A stretch of 64,000 bases of DNA from Qipengyuania_B sp965214525 (GCA_965214525.1 OZ243959.1:682001-746000), one strand, 5' to 3'. Shown: positions 52,358 through 61,891, counted from the stretch's first letter. Made by a program: numbers and translations. The notes: generated by a model not told the origin, from the sequence alone.

Positions 52358-54901
52358 ATGGTCATGCTAAGGCGCGAGCACATCATGACAGTTGCAGATA
52401 CATTTCACACGATGTCCGGGCAGATGCGACGCGGGTTCGGCGCGGCAGCCCAGCGGACAAGCAGTGCCTGGCGTTCGAGCCGGGCGTTCCGGTGGCTCAC
52501 CATCGCGCTGGCGGTTTTGCTGGTGATGACGATTGCGCTCTGGATCACGCTCACCCGCGACCTGCCCGATGCGCAAACGCTTGTCGATTACCAGCCCGCG
52601 CTGCCATCGATCGTGCGCGGCGTCGATGGCGAGATCGTCCATCGCTTCGAGCGAGAGCGCCGGGTGCAACTGCAATACGGGGATTTGCCTCCTGATGTCA
52701 TCCGCGCATTTCTTGCCGCGGAGGACAAAACGTTCTTCAGCCATGGCGGGGTGGATTTTACCGGGACGGCTAACGCCGCCTTCGATTTTCTGACGAAGTT
52801 CGGCTCGGACGATCGGGCGGTTGGTGGCTCGACGATCACGCAGCAGGTGGCAAAGAATGTCCTGCTGTCGAACGAGTATTCGGTGACACGCAAATTGAAG
52901 GAAATGATATTAGCGGGCCGGATCGAGGATGTTCTGACCAAACCCGAGATCCTGACGCTTTACCTGAACGAGATACCGTTGGGGCGCCGTAGTTTCGGTG
53001 TGCAGGCGGCAGCCAGAGCCTATTTCGACAAGGATATCGACGAGCTCGATCTTCATGAAATTGCATTTCTGGCGATTCTTCCCAAAGCACCTGAACGCTA
53101 TGGCCGCGCAAAGAATGAGGCCTTGGCCATGGAGCGCCGTAACTTCGTCCTCGACCAGATGGCGGAGAACGAATTCGTCGATACCGCGGCGGTTGCCAGC
53201 GCAAAGCGGCAACCGCTGGGGTTAATTTTGCAACAGCCGCGAGAACGCTCGGCGGATGCGGGTTTCTTCTTCGAGACCGTTCGGCGCGAACTGATGGACC
53301 GTTATGGCGAAACGCGCGAAGAAGGGCCCAACAGCGTATATTCCGGGGGGCTTTGGATACGGACCTCGCTCGACACGGAAATGCAGGACGCGGCGCGCGA
53401 TGCCTTGCGGGCCGGGCTGTTGCGCTACCAAGGCGGACGTGGCTGGAGCGAGCCGGTTGCTACGCTCAATCCTGACAATGGCGACCTGCCATCCCAGCTT
53501 GCCTCGAGCAATATCGGCATCAATTACAAGGATTGGCGCATCGGCGTAGTCACGCAGCGTAACGGGTCCGATGCTACCGTTGGCTTCCGCGATGGAACGA
53601 CGGCACCGTTGTCGGGGTTGCCTGACGCCATCAAGGTTGGCGACGTGACTGCCGTGGCGCCGGAAGGCAACGGCTTTGCCGTGCGCACGGTGCCAGAGAT
53701 TTCCGGCGCTTTTCTTGCGCAGGATCCCCATTACGGACGGGTCTTTGCAATGCAGGGCGGGTTCGATAGTCGGCTAGGCGATTTCAACCGAGCCACCCAG
53801 GCGGAGCGGCAGCCGGGTTCCACCATAAAGCCGTTCGTCTACGCGACCGGCCTCGACAACGGGTTCACCCCGGCAAGCCAGGTTCCGGACCAGACATTCT
53901 GCTTTTACCAGGGAGCCGGGCTTGGGGACAAGTGCTTCCGCAACTTCAGCGGCGGCGGGGGCGGGGTGCACACGATGCGCTGGGGTCTCGAGCAATCGCG
54001 AAACCTCATGACCGTGCATATCGCGATGGATGCCGGCATGCCAAACGTGATCGACACCATCAAGACGGTGGGTATCGGCGAGTACAAGCCCTATCCCTCC
54101 TTCGCCCTGGGCGCTGGCGAAACGACGGTGCAACGGATGGTGAACGCCTATTCTGCGCTGGCCAATCAGGGGCGGCAAAACCCTTCGACGGTCATAGATT
54201 TCGTGCAGGATCGCACCGGGAAGGTCATCTGGCGTGCTGACCGGCGCGATTGCACCGGTTGCAGCATGCCGCAATGGGACGGAAAGCCCATGCCACGCTT
54301 CGGATTGCGCGGTAAGCAGGTGATGGACGCCCGCACTGCGTATCAGGTGGTGCATATGCTAGAAGGCGTAGTGCAGCGCGGCACCGCAACGGTGTTGCGC
54401 GATCTCGATCTGCCGCTGTTCGGCAAGACGGGAACGACGAACGGGCCGACCGATGTCTGGTTCGTCGGCGGCGGAGCCAATGTCATTGCCGGAACCTATA
54501 TGGGTTTCGATCAGCCGCGCAATATGGGCGGATATGCCCAGGGCGGCCGGTTGGCCGCGCCGATGTTCAAGCAATTCGTTCAGGACACCAAGGACAAATG
54601 GAGCGAAGAACCGATCATCGCCCCAGAAGGGGTGCGCATGGTGCGGATCGATCGTCGCAGCGGCAAGCGAGTGTTCGACGCCTGGCCGAGCGACGAACCG
54701 CTGGCCGGCGTCATCTGGGAGGCGTTCAAGCCCGATACCGAACCGCCGCTCGCCACCAAGCGCGATGAGATTGCCGCCAGGCGGGAAGAAATCCTGGACC
54801 TTATCCGCCGCACCCGTGTCGCATCCCGCGGCCCGGAACGACGCCGCGAAGTCGAGGAACGGCAGCCCGACTTTGTTGAAGAGCAGGGCGGAATCTACTA
54901 G
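52358..54901 (+). CDS. mrcA: Penicillin-binding protein 1A
   Basis: An 847-residue bifunctional peptidoglycan synthase. TM segment about 45-65. The GT51 transglycosylase domain has the catalytic Glu in AAEDKTFFSHGG and GGSTITQQVAKNVLL. The transpeptidase domain has the nucleophile in GSTIKPF (about 487), SRN in QSRNLMTVH and KTGTT (about 689). A CTGCSMP cysteine pair lies between. The C-terminal 60 residues are charged and helical. The ATG at 52358 is first in frame; 52385 would drop nine residues. Inner membrane, acting in the periplasm. Confidence 0.95.
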   Translation: MVMLRREHIMTVADTFHTMSGQMRRGFGAAAQRTSSAWRSSRAFRWLTIALAVLLVMTIALWITLTRDLPDAQTLVDYQPALPSIVRGVDGEIVHRFERERRVQLQYGDLPPDVIRAFLAAEDKTFFSHGGVDFTGTANAAFDFLTKFGSDDRAVGGSTITQQVAKNVLLSNEYSVTRKLKEMILAGRIEDVLTKPEILTLYLNEIPLGRRSFGVQAAARAYFDKDIDELDLHEIAFLAILPKAPERYGRAKNEALAMERRNFVLDQMAENEFVDTAAVASAKRQPLGLILQQPRERSADAGFFFETVRRELMDRYGETREEGPNSVYSGGLWIRTSLDTEMQDAARDALRAGLLRYQGGRGWSEPVATLNPDNGDLPSQLASSNIGINYKDWRIGVVTQRNGSDATVGFRDGTTAPLSGLPDAIKVGDVTAVAPEGNGFAVRTVPEISGAFLAQDPHYGRVFAMQGGFDSRLGDFNRATQAERQPGSTIKPFVYATGLDNGFTPASQVPDQTFCFYQGAGLGDKCFRNFSGGGGGVHTMRWGLEQSRNLMTVHIAMDAGMPNVIDTIKTVGIGEYKPYPSFALGAGETTVQRMVNAYSALANQGRQNPSTVIDFVQDRTGKVIWRADRRDCTGCSMPQWDGKPMPRFGLRGKQVMDARTAYQVVHMLEGVVQRGTATVLRDLDLPLFGKTGTTNGPTDVWFVGGGANVIAGTYMGFDQPRNMGGYAQGGRLAAPMFKQFVQDTKDKWSEEPIIAPEGVRMVRIDRRSGKRVFDAWPSDEPLAGVIWEAFKPDTEPPLATKRDEIAARREEILDLIRRTRVASRGPERRREVEERQPDFVEEQGGIY

Positions 54902-54998
54902 CTTGGAACACGGGAACGATCGCTGTATCGCGATCGGTTCCTTCAGGAACGATGTCGACCATCGGCGAATGAAAGCCGATTGCTGCAGAGGAATTGGC

Positions 54999-56126
54999 AT
55001 GCGCGCCGAAGGGCAGGCTTTTATCGACCGCATAGAGGCGGCGCTTTCTCTGGTGAGGCAATCGCTGGATTGGGAGCGGGCTTTGCGCCGTCTCGACGAA
55101 CTGGACGTGCGCGTCCAGGATCCCGCCCTTTGGAACGATCCCAAGGAAGCTCAGGCGATCTCGCGCGAACAGAAAAGGCTTGAAAGCGCCATCGGGACGG
55201 TTCGGGAAATATCGCAGGAGATGAAGGATGCCGTCGAGTTCATCGAGATGGGCGATGCCGAAGGAGATGACGATATCGCGCAGGAAGGTCTGGCGAGCCT
55301 CGCCCGCCTGGCCGAACGCGCCGATGCCGACAAGGTTCAAGCGTTGCTGGCGGGCGAGGCGGATGCCAACGATACCTACGTGGAAATTCACGCCGGTGCG
55401 GGCGGAACGGAAAGCCAGGATTGGGCCGAAATGCTCTTCCGCATGTATGCCCGATGGGCGGAACAACGCGGCTACAAGGTCGAAACGGTGGAATATCAGG
55501 CAGGCGATCAGGCGGGGATCAAGTCTGCCACCCTGCTGGTGAAGGGCGAGAACGCCTATGGTTACGCCAAGACCGAAAGCGGCGTTCATCGCCTGGTGCG
55601 CATCAGCCCTTACGATAGCAGTGCGCGCCGTCACACCTCGTTCAGCAGCGTCTGGGTCTATCCTGTGATCGACGATGATATCGCCATCGAGATCAACGAG
55701 GCCGATCTCAAGATCGATACCTACCGCGCCAGCGGGGCCGGCGGGCAGCACGTCAACACGACCGATTCCGCCGTGCGCATCACCCATCAGCCTACCGGCA
55801 TCGTTGTCGCCAGCCAGAACGATCGCAGCCAGCACAAGAACCGCGCGACGGCGATGGGCATGTTGAAGGCGCGCCTGTTCGAACGTGAGATGGCCGAGCG
55901 GGAAGCGGCGGCGTCAGGCGAGTATGCGGAGAAGACCGATATCGGATGGGGCCACCAGATCCGCAGCTACGTTCTGCAACCTTATCAGATGGTCAAGGAT
56001 TTGCGCACGGGAGTGGTTTCCTCCGCGCCCGATGCCGTGCTCGATGGCGCGCTCGACCCGTTCATCTCGGCCGCTCTCGCGCAGCGCGTAACCGGCGAAA
56101 AAATTGTCGTTGAAGACGCTGAGTGA
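54999..56126 (+). CDS. prfB: Peptide chain release factor 2
   Basis: A 375-residue RF2 that ends translation at UGA and UAA. SGAGGQHVN (GGQ near 248-250) triggers hydrolysis. The stop-codon tripeptide region reads ISPYDSSARRHTSF, so SPY replaces the SPF of E. coli. The frame runs uninterrupted from the ATG with AGAGGA upstream, so there is no programmed +1 frameshift. It begins 97 bp after PBP1A and is followed 8 bp later by the methyltransferase-fold gene. Confidence 0.95.
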   Translation: MRAEGQAFIDRIEAALSLVRQSLDWERALRRLDELDVRVQDPALWNDPKEAQAISREQKRLESAIGTVREISQEMKDAVEFIEMGDAEGDDDIAQEGLASLARLAERADADKVQALLAGEADANDTYVEIHAGAGGTESQDWAEMLFRMYARWAEQRGYKVETVEYQAGDQAGIKSATLLVKGENAYGYAKTESGVHRLVRISPYDSSARRHTSFSSVWVYPVIDDDIAIEINEADLKIDTYRASGAGGQHVNTTDSAVRITHQPTGIVVASQNDRSQHKNRATAMGMLKARLFEREMAEREAAASGEYAEKTDIGWGHQIRSYVLQPYQMVKDLRTGVVSSAPDAVLDGALDPFISAALAQRVTGEKIVVEDAE

Positions 56127-56134
56127 GGACAAGG

Positions 56135-56875
56135 ATGCGTGTTGGCCTGATCTTGGGGCTATTTCTTGCAGGATGCGGGCAAGGACAAGCCGATCCTGGA
56201 GAAGGCGCGCTAGAGTTTCCGCAACCCGATCGGCCCGTATCGTCGCTGGGCGCAAACCGCTTCTCGACAGAAACGGCGCGCGACAGCGTGAATGAGGCGC
56301 AAAAGGTCATGGACTTGGCCGGCATAACCGAGGGGATGACGGTTGCCGATCTGGGAGCGGGCGAAGGATACTACACCGTCCGCCTTTCCGAACGGGTAGG
56401 GTCGCGGGGCCGGGTGCTGGCGCAGGATATCGACAAGGCGGCGCTGCAGCGTCTGGGAGACCGGGTCAATCGCGAGCAACTGGACAATGTGTCAATCAAG
56501 CTTGGGGCGGAAGATGACCCGCGCCTGCCCGAACGCAGTTTCGATCGGGTGTTCCTGGTCCACATGTATCATGAAGTGGGACAACCCTATGCGTTCTTGT
56601 GGCGGCTCTGGCCCGCTTTGAAGGAGCAAGGCGAGGTGGTGGTGGTGGACGTCGACCGGCCGACGGACCAGCACGGTATCGATCCGTACCTGCTGCAGTG
56701 CGAGTTCCGCCAGGTAGGGTTCGACATCGTCGAGTTTCGTGACGAACCAGAATTGGCCGGTTACTATGCAAAGTTCCGGCCACGCGCTAAGCGAACGTTG
56801 CCACAGGATATCAAACCGTGTCGGGAAGCGTCGGGCAACGCGGTGACGGCGCACAATCTGCAACAGGTGGGTTAG
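56135..56875 (+). CDS. Methyltransferase-fold lipoprotein
   Basis: A 246-residue protein with a lipoprotein signal (ILGLFLAGC, Cys about 14) followed by a class I SAM methyltransferase domain. Motif I VADLGAGEGYYT (about 67-78), an acidic VLAQDID strand (about 94-100) and RVFLVHMYHEV are intact. An exported methyltransferase fold is odd because SAM is cytoplasmic. The ATG at 56135 has GAGGACAAGG just ahead; a GTG at 56123 overlapping the prfB stop would lengthen the n-region only. The NMO-like gene starts 6 bp later. Confidence 0.75.
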   Translation: MRVGLILGLFLAGCGQGQADPGEGALEFPQPDRPVSSLGANRFSTETARDSVNEAQKVMDLAGITEGMTVADLGAGEGYYTVRLSERVGSRGRVLAQDIDKAALQRLGDRVNREQLDNVSIKLGAEDDPRLPERSFDRVFLVHMYHEVGQPYAFLWRLWPALKEQGEVVVVDVDRPTDQHGIDPYLLQCEFRQVGFDIVEFRDEPELAGYYAKFRPRAKRTLPQDIKPCREASGNAVTAHNLQQVG

Positions 56876-56881
56876 GTCAGA

Positions 56882-58288
56882 ATGGGATTTAAAGGGCTTC
56901 AGCCCATGCACTATAGCGGTCGCGAAGTGTGGCCGCTGGTAGAGGGGGGCAAAGGCGTGTCCGCCACCAATCACGCCAGTTCCGGTGCATGGGCGGCGGC
57001 TGGTGGTATCGGGACGGTCAGCGCGGTAAATGCCGACAGCTACGATCCGGAAGGCAAGATCGTGCCGCAGGTCTATGCCGGTTTGACTCGCAAGGAACGG
57101 CACGAGGAACTGGTCCGCTACGCCATAGACGGTGCGAGCGAGCAGGTGCGTCGTGCCTACGAAATGTCCAATGGCGAAGGCGCGATCAACATCAACGTGT
57201 TGTGGGAGATGGGCGGGGCGCAACAGGTTCTCGAAGGCGTGCTGGAGCAGACGCGCGGCCAAGTGGCGGGCGTTACCTGCGGGGCGGGGATGCCGTACAA
57301 GCTGGCCGAAATCGCCGCGCGCTTCAAAGTCCAGTATCTGCCCATCGTGAGTTCTGCGCGGGCGTTCCGGGCGCTGTGGAAGCGCTCCTACCACAAGGTT
57401 GCCGACCTGATGGCGGCGGTCGTCTATGAAGACCCTTGGCTGGCCGGCGGGCACAACGGACTGTCCAATGCGGAAGATCCGCTGACCCCGGAGGACCCAT
57501 ACCCACGAGTCAAGGCCCTGCGCGACACGATGCGGTCGGAAGGGGTCTCGGAGGATACCGCCATCGTGATGGCGGGCGGGGTTTGGTATCTGCGCGAATG
57601 GGACGAATGGATCGACAATCCGGAATTGGGCAAGATCGCCTTCCAATTTGGGACGCGGCCTTTATTGACTGAGGAAAGTCCCATTCCTCAAGGGTGGAAG
57701 GATGCGCTACGCGAACTCGACGAAGGCGACATCTTGTTGCACAAGTTTTCGCCCACGGGGTTCTATTCCAGCGCGGTAAAAAACCCGTTCCTGCTGGATC
57801 TTATCCATCGGTCCGAACGGCAGATACCCTATAGCCGTGTCGCCGCAGGGGAGCATACCGCACAGCTCGATGTGGGCGTGCGTGGCAAGAACTTCTGGGT
57901 GGCGCCCAGGGACCACGAACGGGCCAAGGTGTGGTTCGGCCAAGGGCATACCGAAGCGCTGAAGACGCCGGACGACACGATCGTCTACGTGACGCCGCAA
58001 AGCCGCGATACCATTCGCCAGGATCAGAAGGATTGCATGGGCTGCCTTTCGCATTGCCAGTTTTCCAGCTGGAAGGATCATGATGATTACACGACCGGGC
58101 GTTTGGCCGATCCGCGCAGCTTCTGCATCCAGAAGACCTTGCAGGACATCGCCCACGGAGCGCCAGTGCAAGATAATCTGATGTTCGCGGGCCATGCTGC
58201 CTATCGGTTCAAGACCGATCCCTTCTACTCGAACAATTTTACGCCTTCAGTAAAGCAGCTGGTAGACCGCATCCTCACCGGAGACTAG
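56882..58288 (+). CDS. Nitronate monooxygenase-like FMN protein with Cys-rich C-terminal region
   Basis: A 468-residue TIM-barrel flavoprotein of the 2-nitropropane dioxygenase/NMO family. TSGAGMP-like VTCGAGMPYKLAEIA (near 135) and VMAGGVWYL (near 225) fit FMN binding, with FQFGTRPLLTEES after. It is about 120 residues longer than usual NMOs, and the extension has CMGCLSHC (about 386-393), which could bind Fe-S or zinc. The substrate is unknown. The stop shares CTAG with the convergent dehydrogenase. Starts 6 bp after the lipoprotein gene, so probably same operon. Confidence 0.8.
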   Translation: MGFKGLQPMHYSGREVWPLVEGGKGVSATNHASSGAWAAAGGIGTVSAVNADSYDPEGKIVPQVYAGLTRKERHEELVRYAIDGASEQVRRAYEMSNGEGAININVLWEMGGAQQVLEGVLEQTRGQVAGVTCGAGMPYKLAEIAARFKVQYLPIVSSARAFRALWKRSYHKVADLMAAVVYEDPWLAGGHNGLSNAEDPLTPEDPYPRVKALRDTMRSEGVSEDTAIVMAGGVWYLREWDEWIDNPELGKIAFQFGTRPLLTEESPIPQGWKDALRELDEGDILLHKFSPTGFYSSAVKNPFLLDLIHRSERQIPYSRVAAGEHTAQLDVGVRGKNFWVAPRDHERAKVWFGQGHTEALKTPDDTIVYVTPQSRDTIRQDQKDCMGCLSHCQFSSWKDHDDYTTGRLADPRSFCIQKTLQDIAHGAPVQDNLMFAGHAAYRFKTDPFYSNNFTPSVKQLVDRILTGD

Positions 58289-59301
58289 CGGCTCAGTCCT
58301 TCTAGAACCTGGTCGGGTGGGCGGTGGCCGTCGGCCCAGAAGCGGATATTGGCGATCACCTTTTCGCCTGAAGCTTCCCGCCCCTCCACGGTCGCGCTAC
58401 CGATGTGGGGCAAAGTCATCACGTTGGGGTGAGCGATAAGTCGGGGATCGACCTGCGGCTCGTGCGGATAGACGTCGAGACCAGCGCCCGCCAATCGCCC
58501 CGTTTCTAGCGCGACGATCAGCGCCTCGTAGTCGACGAGTTCCCCCCGGGCGGTGTTGATGAGGCAGGCGCCTGACGGCATGAGACCGATACGGCGACTG
58601 TCCATCAGGTGATGTGTACTCGCCGTGGCAGGGCAATGGAGAGACAGGATATCGCAGTTTGATACCAGTTCATCGATCTCGGTGACGTAGCGCGCGCCGA
58701 GCATCTGCTCCGCCGCTTGGGGTAGGGGTTTGCGGTTATGGTAAGTGATTCGCAGGCCAAAGCTGCGCGCCCGGTGCGCCACCGCCTGGCCGATCCGGCC
58801 CATGCCCACAATGCCAAGCCGCTTGCCGCCAAGTTTCCGCCCGAGCAGTGCCGAAGGTGCCCAGCCCGTCCATTGTCCGCCGCGTACGAGAGCCACGCCT
58901 TCGCGAACCCGGCGAGGAACCCCGATGATCAAAGCCATTGTCAGATCCGCGGTATCGTCGGTAAAGACGCTTGGGGTGTTCGTCACTATGATGCGACGTC
59001 TTGCTGCCGCTTTCAGGTCAATGTGATCGGTTCCCGCGCCAAAGCTCGCGATAAGGCGCAAGCTCTCTCCGAAAGCGTCGATCAGGTCAGCGTCGAGCCG
59101 GTCGGTCACCGTGGGAACCAGAACATCGCAATCCTGGGCGGTCGCGATCAGTTCGGCGCGCGACATCGGCCGGTCGTCCGCATTGAAAGTGACATCGAAC
59201 AACTCGTCCATCCGCGCTTCGACAGATGGCATGAGCTGGCGCGTAACGACGACCTTGGGCGTATGACCGATGCGCCGCATATTGCTGTCGTTACCTGGCA
59301 T
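58285..59301 (-). CDS. D-2-hydroxyacid dehydrogenase (glyoxylate/hydroxypyruvate reductase type)
   Basis: A 338-residue NAD(P)H-dependent enzyme. The Rossmann motif GIVGMGRIGQAVA is near 167-179. The catalytic set is Arg in NTARGELVD, Glu in DVYPHEPQVDP and His in LPHIGSATVEGR. It probably reduces glyoxylate, hydroxypyruvate or a related 2-oxoacid. ATG 59301 is used; ATG 59280 gives a start closer to homologues, and neither has a clear ribosome site. Its stop overlaps the NMO-like stop. Confidence 0.87.
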   Translation of the reverse strand: MPGNDSNMRRIGHTPKVVVTRQLMPSVEARMDELFDVTFNADDRPMSRAELIATAQDCDVLVPTVTDRLDADLIDAFGESLRLIASFGAGTDHIDLKAAARRRIIVTNTPSVFTDDTADLTMALIIGVPRRVREGVALVRGGQWTGWAPSALLGRKLGGKRLGIVGMGRIGQAVAHRARSFGLRITYHNRKPLPQAAEQMLGARYVTEIDELVSNCDILSLHCPATASTHHLMDSRRIGLMPSGACLINTARGELVDYEALIVALETGRLAGAGLDVYPHEPQVDPRLIAHPNVMTLPHIGSATVEGREASGEKVIANIRFWADGHRPPDQVLEGLSR

Positions 59302-59402
59302 GGGTTACGCGATAGGATGGGGTATTGCCCCCGGTCAACCATGGCGTTCGTGGGGCGGACATCCTTGCTAGATTGCACGCATCACCGCTAAAGGATGGTG
59401 CG

Positions 59403-59876
59403 ATGCAATCCATCATGATCAAACTCGTGGCCTTGTCGCTTGTCGCCTCGCTTGGCGGTCCCGTCACAGCGCAGGATCGCGCGGTTCCCTATTGGGCGAC
59501 GATCCGGGCGGAAGAACTCAACATGCGGGTTGGGCCGAGCGCCGACTTCCCCGTCGCCTGGGTGTACCGTCGGCCTGGCTTGCCCGTCAAAGTGCTTCGG
59601 TTGCAGGAAGGGTGGAGGCTGATCGAGGATCCGGCTGGCACGCAAGGCTGGGTGGTCGCGCGTCTGCTCGATCCTGCCCGAGGCGCGATGGTGATCGGTG
59701 ACACACTCGCGCCAATGCGCGCTGATCCTTCGCCTGAAAGCGAGCTGCGGTGGCGGCTGGAACCCGGCGTCGTAGGCGCGTTAGGCGATTGCGAGAAAGA
59801 TTGGTGCCGCTTGACGATTGGCGAATATCGCGGATGGGTAGAAGCGGAGCGGTTGTGGGGTGATGAAAAGCCTTGA
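59403..59876 (+). CDS. Exported SH3-domain protein
   Basis: A 157-residue protein with a signal peptide (about 1-24, ending VTAQD) and two bacterial SH3-like repeats. The first contains ELNMRVGPSADFPVAWVYRRPGLPV and the second PMRADPSPESELRWRLEPG. Such domains bind cell-wall peptides or other proteins in the periplasm. The ATG at 59403 has AAGGA upstream. Two Cys in CEKDWC could form a disulfide. Confidence 0.8.
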   Translation: MQSIMIKLVALSLVASLGGPVTAQDRAVPYWATIRAEELNMRVGPSADFPVAWVYRRPGLPVKVLRLQEGWRLIEDPAGTQGWVVARLLDPARGAMVIGDTLAPMRADPSPESELRWRLEPGVVGALGDCEKDWCRLTIGEYRGWVEAERLWGDEKP

Positions 59877-59900
59877 TCATTTTGCGCAGCTGATTGCAGA

Positions 59901-60683
59901 TCACTCCTGCAAGTTCGGTAGAAACTCCTGGCCCGTGACCAGTTTGCCACGGCGGGCCGCTTTGCTATGTTCCTCCATCGTATAACCCACAGCGGCATCA
60001 CAAGGTTCGGGACGTCGACGATGACCTTCCAGACCGGTAAGATCCGGCTCCAATCCAGCTTCGGCAAGGTTGCGTCTGATGTTGATGGTGGCAAATTGCA
60101 CTCGCCGTAAAGCTGCTATTGCGCCGGAAACTCCTTCCTTGGCGGCAGCATAATCATCGGGTGTAGGAGTGCCGAACCGGTCGGAAAGGCGGCCGATGCG
60201 CACCCAGCTTTCCTGCTCTGCGTCTTGTGCTCGGCCAAAAGCATCGGCCCAGAGCGCGATGTTGGTATAACGGTCGTTGGTGGCCGCGTCGAAATGCTCG
60301 GCGACCAGCGGAGCAATATCGCTGTTCCAACCGAAGTCGATCACCAACGCCTCGTTCGGAGCTGATAGACCCGATGCCGGCACCCCCCGCTCGCGGATAG
60401 CCGTCTCGATTTGCTGTAGCCGGTAGAGCGTACACGCTCTTGTTCGATCTCGTATCTCGGCCGAAAGGCCTAGCGAGCGTAGGTTATTGTCCAACGTCCT
60501 CGTGGCGGCAAGGGCGACCCGCCGCTCGTTGCGGTCCGCGAACCAGCCTTGCAACCCTTGTGCGGCGAGCACGCCCAGAAGGATGACAAAGAACTCGAAC
60601 AGGAACAACCGCAACCAGCGACCCCCGCGGATTTTGCCCATCCATCCGCGAATGGAAAAGCGTGGCAGTTTAAATCCTGGCAT
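59901..60683 (-). CDS. Membrane-anchored protein of unknown function
   Basis: A 260-residue protein with one transmembrane helix near residues 24-46 (LFLFEFFVILLGVLAAQGL) and a mostly helical, charged remainder. No domain I recognise; proteins of this layout are annotated as hypothetical in related genomes as far as I recall. The start is ATG 60683. It lies 11 bp downstream of the thiolase gene on the same strand reading away from it, so they may share a transcript. Convergent with the SH3 gene. Confidence 0.7.
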   Translation of the reverse strand: MPGFKLPRFSIRGWMGKIRGGRWLRLFLFEFFVILLGVLAAQGLQGWFADRNERRVALAATRTLDNNLRSLGLSAEIRDRTRACTLYRLQQIETAIRERGVPASGLSAPNEALVIDFGWNSDIAPLVAEHFDAATNDRYTNIALWADAFGRAQDAEQESWVRIGRLSDRFGTPTPDDYAAAKEGVSGAIAALRRVQFATINIRRNLAEAGLEPDLTGLEGHRRRPEPCDAAVGYTMEEHSKAARRGKLVTGQEFLPNLQE

Positions 60684-60694
60684 CCGGGATGGGA

Positions 60695-61891
60695 TTAGAC
60701 CATTTCAATCGCGATCGCTGTAGCTTCGCCGCCGCCGATGCAAAGCGAAGCGATGCCGCGTTTCTTGCCTTGCTGTTTCAGCGCGTTGAGCAGTGTTACG
60801 ATAATGCGCGTGCCGCTCGCCCCGATAGGATGACCGAGCGCGGTGCCGCCGCCATTCACATTGATCTTGTCGTGCGGAATGCCGATATCACGCATGGCGA
60901 ACATGGCGACGCATGCGAACGCCTCGTTCACCTCCCACAAATCAACCTCGTCCTTGTCCCAGCCAGCTTTCGCAAGCACCTTCTCGATCGCGCCAATCGG
61001 GGCAGTGGTGAACTTGGCAGGCTCGTGCGCGTTCGCCGCCATGGCGACGATGCGGGCGATCGGGGCCGCGCCGTGCCGTTCGGCAACGCTGGCCCGTGTC
61101 AAAACGACCGCCGCAGCACCGTCGGAAATCGAACTGGACGTTGCGGCCGTAATGGTTCCGTCCTCGGCGAAGGCCGGGCGCAGGGCAGGGATCTTGTCCG
61201 GTTTGCCCTTGCCGGGCTGCTCGTCCGTATCGACGACGGTCTCGCCCTTGCGGGATTTCACGGTTACGGCGACGATCTCATCGCCAAAAGCGCCGCCCTC
61301 GGTGGCGACGTTGGCGCGGCGCAGCGATTCGATGGCGTAGCTGTCCATATCCTCGCGCGTCATCTGGTACTCGTCGGCGGTTTCCTGCGCGAAAGTACCC
61401 ATCGCCCGGCCTTTATCGTAAGCGTCTTCCAGCCCGTCGAGGAACATGTGGTCGTATGCGGTGTCGTGGCCAAGCCGTGCGCCGGAGCGATGCTTCTGCA
61501 GCAGGTAGGGAGCGTTCGTCATGCTTTCCATCCCGCCGGCCACGATGACATCGGCGTTGCCCGAGCCAAGCGCCTCTGCACCCATGATGACCGTCTGCAT
61601 GCCGCTGCCGCAAACCTTGTTGACCGTCGTCGCCTCGACCGATTTCGGTAGGCCGGCCTTGATTGCGGCCTGTCGGGCGGGGGCCTGCCCAAGCCCGGCG
61701 GGAAGAACGCAGCCCATGTAGACGCGGTCCACATCCTCGCCCCTGACCCCGGCGCGCTCCATCGCGCCGCTGATGGCAGTCGCCCCCAACTCGGTCGCAG
61801 ATACATCCGCAAGTGCGCCTTGCATGCCCCCCATCGGGGTGCGCGCGTAGGACAGGATGACGATGGGGTCGGCGTTGTTGAAATTTGCCAT
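60695..61891 (-). CDS. Acetyl-CoA C-acetyltransferase (thiolase)
   Basis: A 398-residue biosynthetic-type thiolase. The acyl-accepting Cys94 is in NKVCGSGMQ, the His in GGGTALGHPIGASG (about 354) and the second Cys in SLCIGGGEA (about 384). It condenses two acetyl-CoA to acetoacetyl-CoA or runs in reverse, feeding or draining PHB, ketone-body and beta-oxidation routes; no phaB/phaC is adjacent. The ATG at 61891 fits the family; the frame is open upstream. Divergent from the aldehyde dehydrogenase. Confidence 0.93.
   Translation of the reverse strand: MANFNNADPIVILSYARTPMGGMQGALADVSATELGATAISGAMERAGVRGEDVDRVYMGCVLPAGLGQAPARQAAIKAGLPKSVEATTVNKVCGSGMQTVIMGAEALGSGNADVIVAGGMESMTNAPYLLQKHRSGARLGHDTAYDHMFLDGLEDAYDKGRAMGTFAQETADEYQMTREDMDSYAIESLRRANVATEGGAFGDEIVAVTVKSRKGETVVDTDEQPGKGKPDKIPALRPAFAEDGTITAATSSSISDGAAAVVLTRASVAERHGAAPIARIVAMAANAHEPAKFTTAPIGAIEKVLAKAGWDKDEVDLWEVNEAFACVAMFAMRDIGIPHDKINVNGGGTALGHPIGASGTRIIVTLLNALKQQGKKRGIASLCIGGGEATAIAIEMV

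Noticed and set aside
54999..55150. RF2 programmed frameshift site
   Set aside because: The frame is continuous from the start codon and no in-frame TGA interrupts it.
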